This document shows positions 1-12,900 of a DNA stretch of 16,065 bases, piece by piece. Below the pieces are notes generated by a model. It saw only the letters and a list, made by a program, of their open reading frames with translations. It ran no database searches and was not told where the DNA came from. The translations under genes and the position numbers were made by a program. Source of the DNA: Hemicentrotus pulcherrimus (lineage: Eukaryota; Echinodermata; Echinoidea; Camarodonta; Strongylocentrotidae); the NCBI GenBank assembly GCA_003118195.1, contig BEXV01000038.1, forward strand, positions 439,637-455,701, written 5' to 3'. Positions within the stretch are counted from its first letter, which is position 1. Each line of letters opens with the position of its first letter.

Positions 1-63
1 CCCCCCCACCCGGCAAAAGAAATAATGAGTTTGCACTACCCATATAAACTGTTGAATCCCTAC

Positions 64-262
64 CTTTGTTGTCACTTGCTCCATGAGACTTTGCGGTACA
101 TGGTGAGCTCTTAGCCAAGAGGGCGACTAGGGCCTTGGTGACGGCAAAACTAGGCGATGATAATGCCCTCTGATCGGAGCTACTTGGGTCCTCCGTCGCC
201 ATGGTAACTCGCCTAGTATCTATGGCTGCGATGTTCAGACCGCAAGCTGCCGATAAAAGGTC
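64..262 (-). CDS. HERC1: HERC1 exon: helical segment before the WD40 region (last exon in window)
   Basis: The exon has 199 nt, phase 0 in and phase 1 out. It begins DLLSAACGLNIAAIDTRRVT (HERC1: NLISAATGVNLTT) and later has SPSFAVTKALVALLAKSS (HERC1: SPNFVVTQALVALLADK). The acceptor TCAAAAG at 263-264 follows a strong pyrimidine tract (CTTTCTCCCCTTTTC) and restores phase with the previous exon. Two CAG sites further in would break phase. The donor is GTAGGG. The next exon should lie below position 1. Confidence 0.87.
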
Positions 263-950
263 CTTTTGATAGAAAAGGGGAGAAAGACAATAACGGCAAA
301 GGACATGTATTAGAGCTGCGCAATTTCTTAAAATCTATTTCGTACCATACATGTAAATACATGTAAGCATGAAAAGGCACAATATAATATATAAAATTAC
401 ATTTTGAATCAGCGAGAGACAATAACTTACCTTTGTGCATAGCTGAACAAGCAGCTTGGCAGCACTGGGATTGCTCAACACCAGAGCTCCGATGGCCGAG
501 CTCAGGTACGAGAGGCTGGAAGTAGAGCTGTGGCTGATGGCGTCCACCGCTGCACTGGTGGCAGACGAGGGACTGGGGTAGTACTGGGTTTGCGAGAAGC
601 TGGTGTCAGGGTACGAGGTCGACATCGAGGTGAAGTCGGCTCGGCCCGCTGCGGCCAGGCACATGAGACGGACGACCAGCCGGATGTCGGCCAGACCAAG
701 TCTCTCCAGACCTTCGGAGAGGTTGCATGCTGAGCCACTGTGGATAGAATGCAATTTAATAGAGTTCTGTCAGCACCATCCCTTCAACACATTGCCTACC
801 TCAACTAGGTGGTTCCTGTATTAAAGGCATTGTTTAACAGTGTTTCCAGGATTACAAATCTGAGATGCACGGCCCTACGTGTCATCAGTGTCTGTGATAA
901 GGTGTAATATTGAAGCCCCCCCAAAAAAAAACAACAAAACAAAACAAAAC

Positions 951-985
<35 letters not shown>

Positions 986-3900
986 CAATCGCTTCAAAAT
1001 GTTCATGAAGTGCTTCAAAATTTCTTTTAGAATTTGAGTGACCGGTTTGACCATACTTATTTTCCTCAATAGACTGTAGTGTCCATAAATGTTAAGTCCA
1101 ACTTAGATAAGGTGTACTAAGGATTCTTGTGAAACACCCCCATGGACAACTGACTGGACAACTTACCTGACTGATAACAGTGAGAGTGCCCTCATTACCA
1201 TCGATCGTGCCAGCAGCACCTGGGAGGCTGCGGCCACTTTTCGTAGTGCTACCCCTCTCTCCTGGGGTGTCAACAGGATGGAGACTTGTTCCCCTAAGGA
1301 CAGTCTGCAGGGTTGTCCATTGATGCTAGGAAAACTGCTTGCATCTGTGGATAGAAGTATATGGTGAGAGGAGTGAACAAGCGATATACATGTATAGTGA
1401 AACCAGTCTATAAAGACCACCAAAGGGACACAAGAAAAGTGGTATTTGAAGACAGGTTCCATTATTACATGTTTCAATGAGAAACCATTTTCAAGGGAAA
1501 CAAAAATTGTGGCCTTTGTAGACAGGTTTGACTGTACATTACACATGTTCGCCCTGAACTCGCACTTTGAGCATTAATTTTGAGAAGTATCCTCACAACT
1601 CTATATTTCATTGTGTTTTGAGAATAAAGAACATACAGTAGGTGGGGTCAAGAAATTGTATGTTTTGAACTTCCATGTACATGTATATGTATTCTAGCAT
1701 GTATTTTGAAATATAATTCTCCTTGAAATGTGAACATTCATTCCATTTCTACTCTTAATTGCTATTCTGATGACTGGAGGAAATACAAGAGCCATTACAA
1801 TCAAAAGAATATCTCTTTGCGATGTACGCTAGAGTGCCAAAATGGCAGCCATGCTAAAGTCAGGGTAATAAATGTGGAGCACCAAAAGGGTAAAGTCTGA
1901 CAGACATGAGCGCTATACAAGAACCCACCATTTCATTACTTACTCTTACTTCTTACTTACTTACGAATTTCATTATACAATATTTTTTAGCACCATTCAC
2001 AGCCACCTACCATTTTGTTGGGCACCACCATTGTTGGTCTGTCCTTTGCAGTCCGAGCAGGCCTTAGCCCCGAGGGGGTCCTGTTCCGAGAAGTCCAGGG
2101 CCGAGGGGATGGGCCTGCTGTCAGTCAGACCCAGGCGATGCATCACCTGTTCAAAGTTCTCTTGGCCAGAGAGGAGCAGGTCTTCGTCCACGCCGAGATG
2201 ACTGGTCTCGTCTGATTGACAGGCAGATTAAAGAAGAGGTTGATATCATCAATATTTTCAAGTAAAGCTTCAGTTACAATGTATACTACACAACTTCACA
2301 GTAATCCATCATTACAAAATTTTCTAACTTGGCTATAACAAGGTGAATATGAAAAAAGAATGTACCGGTATTGACACTCTTGAGTATAGCTTCAACCTGT
2401 ATAACATTGAAAAGCACATTGCAAAGTTAAAAGATTTCAATTATGAGACATTTCACCAATACTATTGTTTTACTTTTTTTTTTTATAACAACTTACTTTT
2501 TTGTATTATTTCATATTTTATCATTATTTTAAACACTGTTTTGGATTTAAAAAAAGAAGATTGTACCTCTATCAAAAATTATTGCCATACTTTATTTTTT
2601 GTGCGTATCAGTACATGTAATAAATTTTAAAAAAGAAAATATAATTATACATCCCAGTTGAAAATTCTGACCACCTCCTTGTAACCTAGTATTATACAGA
2701 ACCAAGAATATTAATGGTACCAAAACAGCTGTTTCGAAATGACAGAGCAGTACCAAATGGTATTGTTGTTGCATTCAAATTTCCCATTACTCTTTAATTT
2801 ATTTGAAGTAACCTACCATCTGCTCCAGCGTCTGCTCCCACTCCCAGATCCACAGCGACGGGCGACTGCTGCGAAGCAGGCTTACCCTGAAGGTACTTCT
2901 GCCTGCAGTCTCGGCACAGCAGGTAGTATGGCGTGCCCGTCCCGCATGCCCCTCCAAACCATCCATCCACGTAGGAGCCGTTGCTACGGTAGCCCATGTG
3001 ACCGCAGCTCTTGCCGCAGCCAGGGTGGTACTGGTGCATGTGACGGTTGAACCAGGTCACCGTGGTGCTGCAGAGATCACACGTCACCTGGGCGCTGCTG
3101 ACGTGTGAGAGCTATATGGTGACGGAGAGGGAAGGAGACAGATGGGGGAATTATGAGCAAAATCCGAGGGAAAATCTATCACTCTTCTATTTCTCTTCTG
3201 CTTTATTCTTCACTATGTGTATTTCTCAAGTACATGTAGTACGTCAAGGTTTCCTACAACATTACAAATTCTAGAATAAAACTAATAAACCTAAAACTAA
3301 ATCTAGAATAAACCTCTACAGAGCACTCTTTCTTCTTCTTCTTCTTCCAGTAAAGTACAGACCGCCGTTGGCGTATCATCGTACTTTATCATACTTTATC
3401 GTACTAGAATATAAAGTGCTGAATGGCACCTCCATGACTCCAACGGAGCTGACATCTGGGCCCTGTCTTACAAAGAGTTGATATCAATCGCGACGATGTA
3501 CATTAGAGATAATGTAGGAGACTGCAAATTTGCGATTGATTTGGATCAATCACAACTCTTTGTGTGACAGGGCCCAGATCAAAGATAGCCTGAACCAACA
3601 ATTTCATCACCAAGAATGGAAACATCTGGTTGGGTGAGAGACAGCATGGAGTCTGTATTGGTTATGTGATTGAGGTACAATGTCTCTATTCCTGCTACAA
3701 TCAAGTATAGGGGAATTATACTTGTTGTTGCATTAATGCACATACCTCCTCATACCACTGGCCAAGGAGCTCTGTTTCAGACGTCATGTCGCCAAGGAGG
3801 TTGTTGGTTTGGTCTTCATCGATATCCATGTCCTCTTCATCAAAGATGGTGACATCCTGGAGGTTCTGGGGAAAGGTTCCTGACAGGAGGGCACTTCCCA

Positions 3901-6900
3901 TCAGATCTTGATCTATTTGAACAAAGATAAAGTAAGGAAAAGATATACCATGGTGGTTGACAAGGGGTTTAAACAAGTAACAGTGAAAGGTTTAAATCTT
4001 GACTGTACAGGTTTGAAAAGTCAGCAATACAGTGTAGATCAATATTCATCCTCTCAATCAAAAATGTTTATGAAATATTAGTCATGAAATGTGTTCAAAA
4101 TTGTTATGTAATATGGGTCAGATTGCACAAAAATGCATCTAGGGACTTAAGACTCCTTAGGCAAGCCCTGGAGCCCATTTGCAAGGGATTTCAGGCTTGC
4201 ATTCATCAATCAGTTCATGCTCCTTCCACGTTCCAATTTGACATATTCAAATTTTTTGCTTCTGGACCAGCCTGATGTAGGTAATAATTAACTGACCACA
4301 AAGCAATTGACGCAGGAGCATATGATATAGAACTGTGACCTTTGGCGATATCCACAGTGGACTTACATGGAACGCTTGGTGTGTCCAGACTCCTTGCCAT
4401 AGCATTGGCCAGTGAAGACAGGTCGGCTACAGCTCGGTACCTCTCCAGACGAGACGGGGGTCGTTCTGTAGATATGGCCGGTGTGATGCCAGCCCTGATG
4501 ACACAGAAGTAAGAGTTATTTGTGAATTGGGTGAGTAATGATTCAAATTAAATGTAAACTGGGTACATGGTAGGGTCAAAAGTCATTCTAGTTAATGCTA
4601 TATTGAGTAAATGCAGAAAACACAGGAATAATTACATAATCTTCTACTTATGGATAGATGCATTAGACTGAATAAAATGACAAGGAATTATCCAGCACAA
4701 ACTTAAAAACGTTCCAGTGCAGTTCTGCAACATGCATGGTGTGCAATAAAAAGTAAATACAGTCAAACTTGCTTTAATGTCCACCTGTATAGAAACCCAC
4801 CTGTCTATAAAGACCATATTTTTTGTTTCCCATCAATGTGGTTTCTCAAAGAAGCCTGCACCATAAGAACCTGTACATAAAGACCACCTGCCTATAAAGA
4901 CCACCATTCATGTTTCCCTAGAGTGGTCTTTATACACAGGTTACACTGTAGTAAAATGTAAGAGTACTTACTCATCTACCATCAAGATGGACTCCTAGTA
5001 CATAAAGACCACCTGCCTGTAAAGACCACTTTTCATGTTTCCCTAGAGCGGTCTTTATACACAGGTTTCACTGTAATAAAATGTAAGAGTACTTACTCAT
5101 CTACCATGAAAATGGACTCCTAGTACATAAAGACCACCTGCCTGTAAAGACCACCATTCATGTTTCCCTAGAGTGGTCTTTATACACAGGTTTCACAGTA
5201 ATAAAATGTTAGAGTACTTACTCATCTACCATGAAGATGGACTCCTAGTTTATAAAGACCACCTGCCTATAAAGACCACTTTTCATGTTTCCCTAGAGCG
5301 GTCTCTATACACAGGTTTCACTGTAGTAAAATGTAAGAGTACTTACTCATCTACCATCAAGATGGACTCCTAGTACAGTACATAAAGACCACCTGCCTAT
5401 AAAGACCACCATTCATGTTTCCCAAGAGTGGTCTTTATACACAGGTTTCACTGTTAGTAAAATGTTAGAGTACTTACTCATCTACCATGAAGATGGACTC
5501 CTAGTACATAAAGACAACCTGCCTATAAAGGCCATTTTTCATTTTTCCCTTAAGCGGTCTTTATATACAGGTTTCACTGTTAGTAAAATGTTAGAGTACT
5601 TACTCATCTACCATGAAGATGGACTCCTCGATGCCAGCATCCAAGCTCATGGCATCAGCATTGGATCCTTCATCGACTGAGAGGGAAGTCGTCGAGCTCA
5701 GTCCAACGGTCGCCCCTGTCAAGATTGATAGAGCATCGATGCCCCCTTCTTCCTCCTCCTCTTCCTCCTCAGGGTCCGGCTCTGCTGTGTGAGGATGCTC
5801 CAGCATCCAGGTAGCTAGGACGCTGATGCGCTCTGGGTCAAGCTCTCCACTCGTTCCTGCATAGGCACCAGAAATCATTTGAAGGTTTACTTTTAAAGAG
5901 ACTGGGTAACATTGTTCAGATGAGAGATTGTGGTTCTAAGGTAGTGACTTCAATGCTAGATGTACAAATAAAGATAATCTGAAAATTTGAGTGAAAACGG
6001 ACCATTATTCATGGTACAAATTGGGAAAAAATGATCTGATCGATTCCTTAATTCTCCCAACTAGGTCTAGATCTAGATCTATAGAACAATTTGGTTACAT
6101 TAAAGGTGAATGGAAATCTCTCAAAGCAATAAAATGGCTCTGCATTCCATTCCAGACATTTAAGTGTTGACAGATTTTTTATAGCCTGTTTTATGTCTTT
6201 TTTTCATGGAAAAACGGTTGGGAAAATTCAAAAATGGTTGGGAGAATTTACTGTTAATCACTGTTAGAGGGTGCCTCACATCGACGCCTTCAAAGAAAAC
6301 CATAGATATCTTCGTGGTTTGAGAATTTTTTCAGGATTTTTTGCCTGTCAGAGGGTTAGTACAGTAGAAGGAATATAGTAAGTAACATTTTATACAAAAA
6401 TTAAGCAATTTTTGTCATCAACCTTCAAAAATGTTACCCAGTCACTTTAATAAGAGTTCTGATTGGTTAGAATTGATCAATGAAAATATCCGAAAATAAA
6501 ACGGCTCAATACTCCTGGTGCAATAAAATGAGTCAGACTGGGTGTGTGTATAAAAATAACAAAATAAAACTATTAAAAATGCTGTTGCACATGAGCCTTA
6601 TGATGTATATATTTTTCAAAAAAAGAGTAATAATCTACATGTACATGTATTCCTACAAACTTTACAAGGCATGTGTAAATTACCAGTGACTTCCATGGCT
6701 TTGTGGATGTGTTGTATCGTGAAGCCCATCTCTAGGAGAGGACCAGCGATGGGAGGGGGAGGGGGCGATGCTGCACGTCTGGCTGCCGCCCTGCTGGCTG
6801 CTGGAGAAAGGAAAGAAGGAAGCAAGCTTATTCAAAAAATGGAGATCATGTGATATTTTATCAAAAATATGTTATTTGGGATTCTCAACCAATTTGCTGT

Positions 6901-9900
6901 TTTCAAATCCATACAGTAACAAAAATTCTTGACCCTTATCCTGGACCTAACACTAACCTAACTCTACATTTTACCCCAAAGGAATCTGAACCGTAACCTT
7001 ACATATTTGAGGAGCAAATATTCCCTGAGAAAATTTCAAGTCATGGCCTGTTGGAAACAATGGTATGTAAATGTACATGTATGATGTCTTTGAAAAGCTA
7101 TTTTATGATGTCTCTATAAGGGACTGGGTATCTTTGCCTCAGATTCTAAACAAATTCTTGGATTTAGCTCATGTTACAATCATGATTGAAATCCCATGAC
7201 TTTTACAAGCCGATTGGGCTTTGGATATTATTTCCCTGGCTTTAAGCTTCGGCATCCGTATCGCTCACAGCGGAAAAGGAACAAATCCTTCCAGGCACCC
7301 ACTGACAACACACACAACTCTACCAACTCAGCCACAAACCATATCTATATCTTCTCAACTGTATTCTTACCTGCTGCAGAATCCCTTGCGGCTTCACATG
7401 GATCGGGTGACGGAGGGGGCGTGTCAGCAGGAACCCTGGGAGGCCCTCTAGGTTGACGTCTGAGAGTCAGGGTGCCATTATTCCGGGTTATCCTCCTCAA
7501 TCTCCGAGGGGGGATGGATGATGATGGTGTGGGCGGAGCAGAGACCGGCGCTAGGGACAGGCCTTCGTCCTGTGATTGGTCGTTACCCTCCCCCTGGGGG
7601 AGGAGCGAATCTTGGGGTGGGGTTTGGGAGGGCTTGGAGGAAGCTGATGCTGATTCTGTGATAAAGATGAAAGAAGAAGAAGTGAATGAGGACCAAAAAG
7701 AGTGCAGGAGCACAGCTCAAAAATAGAATTGACAATTAACCTAATATATAAATTTGTCTATTTTCTCATCTAAAATACTATGGAAATCGGTAAAACAATA
7801 TAATCTTGCAAGCTTACACTAGAAATTTGCCTGGACACTAAGATTTTGATCATATACATGCAAACAAATTTACATGTACCACAATCTCCTTTCTTCAAAT
7901 AACAAAACAATTAGGATCCTGTACTGTATATGTGTCAAAGGTCAGACAGCGAAACCTCTAACAGTCCTTACACTACATCAAACATTTTGAACATACAGAA
8001 CTAAACTTAAGGGAAATAATCAAAAAACTGTTTAATTCCTACTCATCCAGAAGCAAAATTATACTAACCTTCCCCTGTCCCCTTATCTTCTCCCTCATCT
8101 ACAGCAAAAGGAGCTTGGGCAGTTACTTTGACCAACATGGCTTGCGCCCTCTCTAGCTCCGCTACAGAAACGACACGCTTGATTGGTGAGGGCATCACTG
8201 CCTGCTTGACCAATCGCCGCATGATGGAGCGGAGGGTACTGCGTAGCTCCTCAAGGCATTCCCTGCTCTTTGGAGGGTCATTGCTGTCAGAAGACTTGGG
8301 GCTGGATGGCCTCGATGAGGTCGACGTTGACTGGGAAGATGATTTTTCCTTGCTGTTTTGCCGCTTCACGGGTTTGTTGCTTGTCTCCATCTTGGGGACA
8401 AGGAGCATCTCGGCATACTTGCTGCAACCGATGATGGTTCCCAGAGACTTCATGGCGTTGATCTGCAGGATTCCAAGATAAAAGGAAGTTTATCAAAGGT
8501 AAAGACCAGTTTTGGAAACGCCCCCTCTCAAAAAATGAAACGGAAGCTCTCATTACCAATCATGTGAAAGAAATTCGTTTTGACTAATATGTGATGATAC
8601 AAATTTTGCTAGGAAGCCGCCTACTAATTGATATATTTGGTAAATTATCATTTCGATCCAGCCTGGATAGATATCTTGAACGCACTTCAACATTGAACAT
8701 TTATATTTATGTTTTTTGGCGAATTCAGGTTTGAAGTATTGCCATCTAAACCTCTGAAGGCAATATTTAAACAATATTGAATGGATTTTTTGCACCCAAA
8801 ACCCTTGACCCGCAATTTTACCACTACCAGTCTATACCTTTAATCTATGGACAGCAAACAGCGCCAGTCTCACTGACAGATAATACATACAAATCATATG
8901 CAAGCCGGTCCCTTGCAGATTGAAATCATATATGAAAAAACTTATGGATATTCTGCAAATCTTATAAAAGCTGTGAAAATGTAAAGGTCTTTAAGTATAT
9001 TAATTAATACATGCGTAAATATGTACAGTACATGTACATGTATGCGTTCAAGTGATGTGACAAAACAAAATGTTCATAATTCTTATTCTAAAATTATGGA
9101 ATGGTATTCAAAAGTGAAATACACTGAAATAGCCGGTTGTAACAAGTTTCAATCACTAAAACCTCAACTCGTTGACCTTACATGTATCTACATGTACTTC
9201 CAACCTCAACAATTTATTTTTACTCCTAATTCATCCAATGAATTACTGCAAGGATATATTTCACTCAAATTACAACTAATGGTTAAACATATTTCTCTGT
9301 AGACCTGAGCTGTATGTTTGTTGGAAGATTCAGAAATAACTTGAACCTAATGTTGGAGACTTACCCTAACAAGAGCGAGCATGACCTGCTTCATCTCCAG
9401 CTGTGCCTGTTCAATGGGGTCTATTGATTTGGATAATAAGATTCCTTTCCTATCAGTAGTTGGTCCAGGCTCTCCACTATTGCTGCTTGCTGAAGTAATA
9501 GCAGGTTCCTTATCTGTAAAAAATGGAGACAAAAAAAAAAAATCAACATTCATAGTGAATACAGTTTATGAATCATGGATGCCTGGTATACATGTACATA
9601 CATGTACATGTACACACTTGGTAGCTTGGTTCTTTTTACTTGCGCTGGACTTAGCCTATTTTACTGTAAATTATAAAGTGCTTTGTCCACACACCATTTC
9701 AGCAATTCCAACACTCCTTGTAGTTACTTGCCTCACCTACCATCCCATTATTGCTTCCTGAGCGAGCTGCCAAAGGGATTACCCAAGCAACCAAGTACCA
9801 AGTACACTGTACATGTACAACTACTTGTACATGCATTTTAGCTTTTATTTCATATCTACAGTGCACACAATTCTAAATAAGAATACTAAAAAAACGTTGT

Positions 9901-12900
9901 ATCAAATCACATATGGCAGAAATTTGTATCAAAGACTGGTAAACATCAGGCTTGAGGGAGTTTTCAATAACCACATGCAGGAGCAGCGATATATTAATCT
10001 TGATACACTTTAGCCCAAATTTAAAAAAAAAGATTAGGCCTAGTGGAGAAATTATTTGTAGCTGGTAGGGACAGAAATGCCATTCTAAGACTATATCTGT
10101 GAGTAGAATGACATGAAAAGATTATACATGGTTGGAATATTTATTCTCACCTGTTTTTGCAGGGTTCGGCATTGCTTTGTCCACAGCGGGAGGAGGAGCC
10201 GAGATGTTTGTAGCTGATGACGTGGTTGTAGTGTTGCTGCCATTGCCAGTAGGCTGAGTGAGTTGAATTGTGCAAGTACTGACGGACATGGAGACAGAGA
10301 TCTCGGGAGAAGCTGCTGCGATAGCCGCGTTGGTGTCGGTCTCGGGGACATCAACGGAGGTGGCAGTGTCATCGGACACTTGCGTGCTGGTGGGTGTCGT
10401 CTCCTGGCAAGACATGGCTTGGAGGTCTTCCGTGATGCTCTGCAGGACTTCCTCCACCATCTCGGTCGTCACGGAACCTGACGCAGCAACCGCTGCAGCC
10501 TTGGCATCATCAGTTGCTGGAGCATCTGCGATGTCTGGCTCTGAGACCGCAATGGGTGAACTGTCGGCTTCGGCTTGAGCAGCCACGGGTGAGGAGGATC
10601 TGATAGTTGATGCTGTACCATCTACAGGTTGCTCAGTAGTTTCTTTGGTTTTTGCATCAACTGAGAATTTCAACAAAAACAAAATGTAGAAGACAATGAC
10701 CCCCCAAAAAAATCTCTACTCCCACTATTTTTGCGCATGGAACATCACAATTGAAGATGGGGTTCTATGAGTCCAATATCCATAAAACTTACTGAGGCCT
10801 GCATGGAAATCAAATAAATGTATTCACACATACTGGTACTAGTTTACATGTATGTATTAGTACTGTATCTTGCATAATAAATATTATATTATATGGAGTA
10901 TAAAGTTAATGTCCAGTTACATGTATATGTACATTATAAATTTAAAAAAAAACCTCTACAAATCCACTACTACGTGTACATGCAGATACAGAGATGCGTA
11001 AATACTGCATATATACGTATATGAATTACAATGTACATGTATGACAAGTGTGAGAAGCATGTACGTAGAAGCATTCACTTGCCTCCACAATAGCAGTGAC
11101 ATCAAATAAACATCAAATAAACATCAAAATCAAACATACCTGCAACCTGTTGTTCCTCATCCATAGCTTTTGCTATGTCCTCATCCAACGACCTCTCCAG
11201 CAACTCTTTCTCCTTCTCCTTCTGCTCTTCTTTCCCCTCCTTTGCTGCATCTTTACCCCTGTTACCCCTCTCCCCATCTCGCCTCACTCCCCCTTCCCTG
11301 GGGGACGTCTTGGGAGGAGACTCCTCCGCTAAGCCGGAGAGGAGGGCCAGGTTGGAGAGGAGCGATGGTGTCAGGCCTTGCAGCCGACCCGTGTCAAAGG
11401 TTATGGGTATCACAGGGTCCAAGTTGGATATTGCACTGTCACTGCAAACGATTAAAGGCACACACACACACATTTACAATATATACAGTACATGTACATG
11501 TACATGTGTTAAGCCTGGACAAAAACATATGTGACATATTCTATTTTCTACAAAACAGAGATTCTAAATATGATTAAAAAACAAAGATAAAGCTTTGAGA
11601 TTACAAGTATTAACAATCAATGCAAAATATCACAAGATACATGTTTACATGATTGTCAATGGAAACAAAATAAATTATAATAATACAAAATTCCATAACA
11701 TACACACAGAAATGAAATAAGAAAAGAATTAAGATCTCTATTAAAAAGAAGAGACACAATGGGGACTATAATACTGAAACCAAAATGACTTAATCTACGG
11801 TTTAAGTTTTTCAAACCAAAATGCTATGAATAAATATAAACAGTAGCACTAATGCTATACAGGTACTTGGATCAACAATATGAGTCAGATACCTGTATGA
11901 CAGAACCAGGATACTTTTTTTCTTCAATGGCGAAATAATAATTTGGGATGGCTTAGAGCATGTGTGATAGCTCAATGGTAAAGGAGTGGTCTCATAACTG
12001 GGAATGTAACATGAGTTGAAACCAAGTCAATATATTTGTGTCCTTTGGTAAGGCATTAATACTCATTACCAAGTTCCTTAGAGAGGACGTAAAGCCATCT
12101 GACCCCTAGCTGCTTACTAACAAGCATACACGCTACTTAGCAGTCAGATAAAACCATCATTAAAAATATCATCAAAATCTCAAAGTAAAAGGGATCCGGT
12201 ATCAGATTCTGAAACAAAATTCTGGATTTAGCTCATGCTGCAATGATAATAATAACCTTTAAGTCAGTCAGGAACCCCATGACTTTTACACGCCTGTCTG
12301 ATTATCAAGATATTTATGATTGAAAATCGAAAATAAATTTTGCGTTTGCCAAACGGTTTTCATAACGTTACAGTCTATTGGGGAAATTGAGTATGGTAAA
12401 ACTGGTCACCCAAAGGTTTTTACTTGTTTGAGTCACTTCTTGATCATTTTGAAGCGCAATTTTTTTAAAGGCTTCAATATAACACCATATCACGGACACC
12501 GATAACAAGTAGGGCCGTGCATCTCAGATTTAACATTGTTAAATGATCCCTTTAAAAGAAAAATATTCATGACTCACCTGATATTGGCCTCACCATCTTC
12601 CCACTGCACCTTGGCGGAGGAGTTACCGACCTTGGCCACGCCCAGAAGGACCGCCTCCCTGGAGGTCTGTCGATGGATGCACCGCCCTCCCATCCGTAGT
12701 CCCTTATCGATACCACCGATGATGGCTAACGCTGGCCAGACGCGCTGGCACATGTCCTCGAGACCTGTAAAGGGAGAGTCACATTCAAATGGATGCTGTT
12801 GTTGGGCTTCTAAAGGGAGCCCTTGAAAATTGCACATGGTGCCGTCAATTTGCATATGCTCGAACATAATGACGTATGAGCAGCCTGGTAACTGTATGGC

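Noticed and set aside
2343..2630. Plus-strand open frame of 95 codons
   Set aside because: It is AT-driven, Phe/Tyr/Ile/Asn-rich low-complexity sequence inside an intron, with no homology or splice context.
3112..3745. Missing small exon matching the human stretch after GMW
   Set aside because: I looked for a Trp-rich phase 0 peptide with AG/GT borders and found none. The phases of the flanking exons already agree without it.
4872..5603. CRISPR array
   Set aside because: The period is ~125 bp with nearly identical sequence throughout, not short repeats with unique spacers, and the host is an animal genome.
10263..10578. Plus-strand open frames over the Ser/Thr/Ala linker exon
   Set aside because: The minus-strand frame fits the exon phases and splice signals; the plus-strand frames do not join to anything.
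11170..11577. Overlapping plus-strand open frames
   Set aside because: They are shadows of the minus-strand exon 11140-11441, with Ser/Leu/Pro composition and no recognisable motif.
11963..12030. Functional tRNA gene
   Set aside because: Box A- and box B-like words are present, but box B is degenerate and no proper acceptor or anticodon stems can be drawn. A SINE head fits better.
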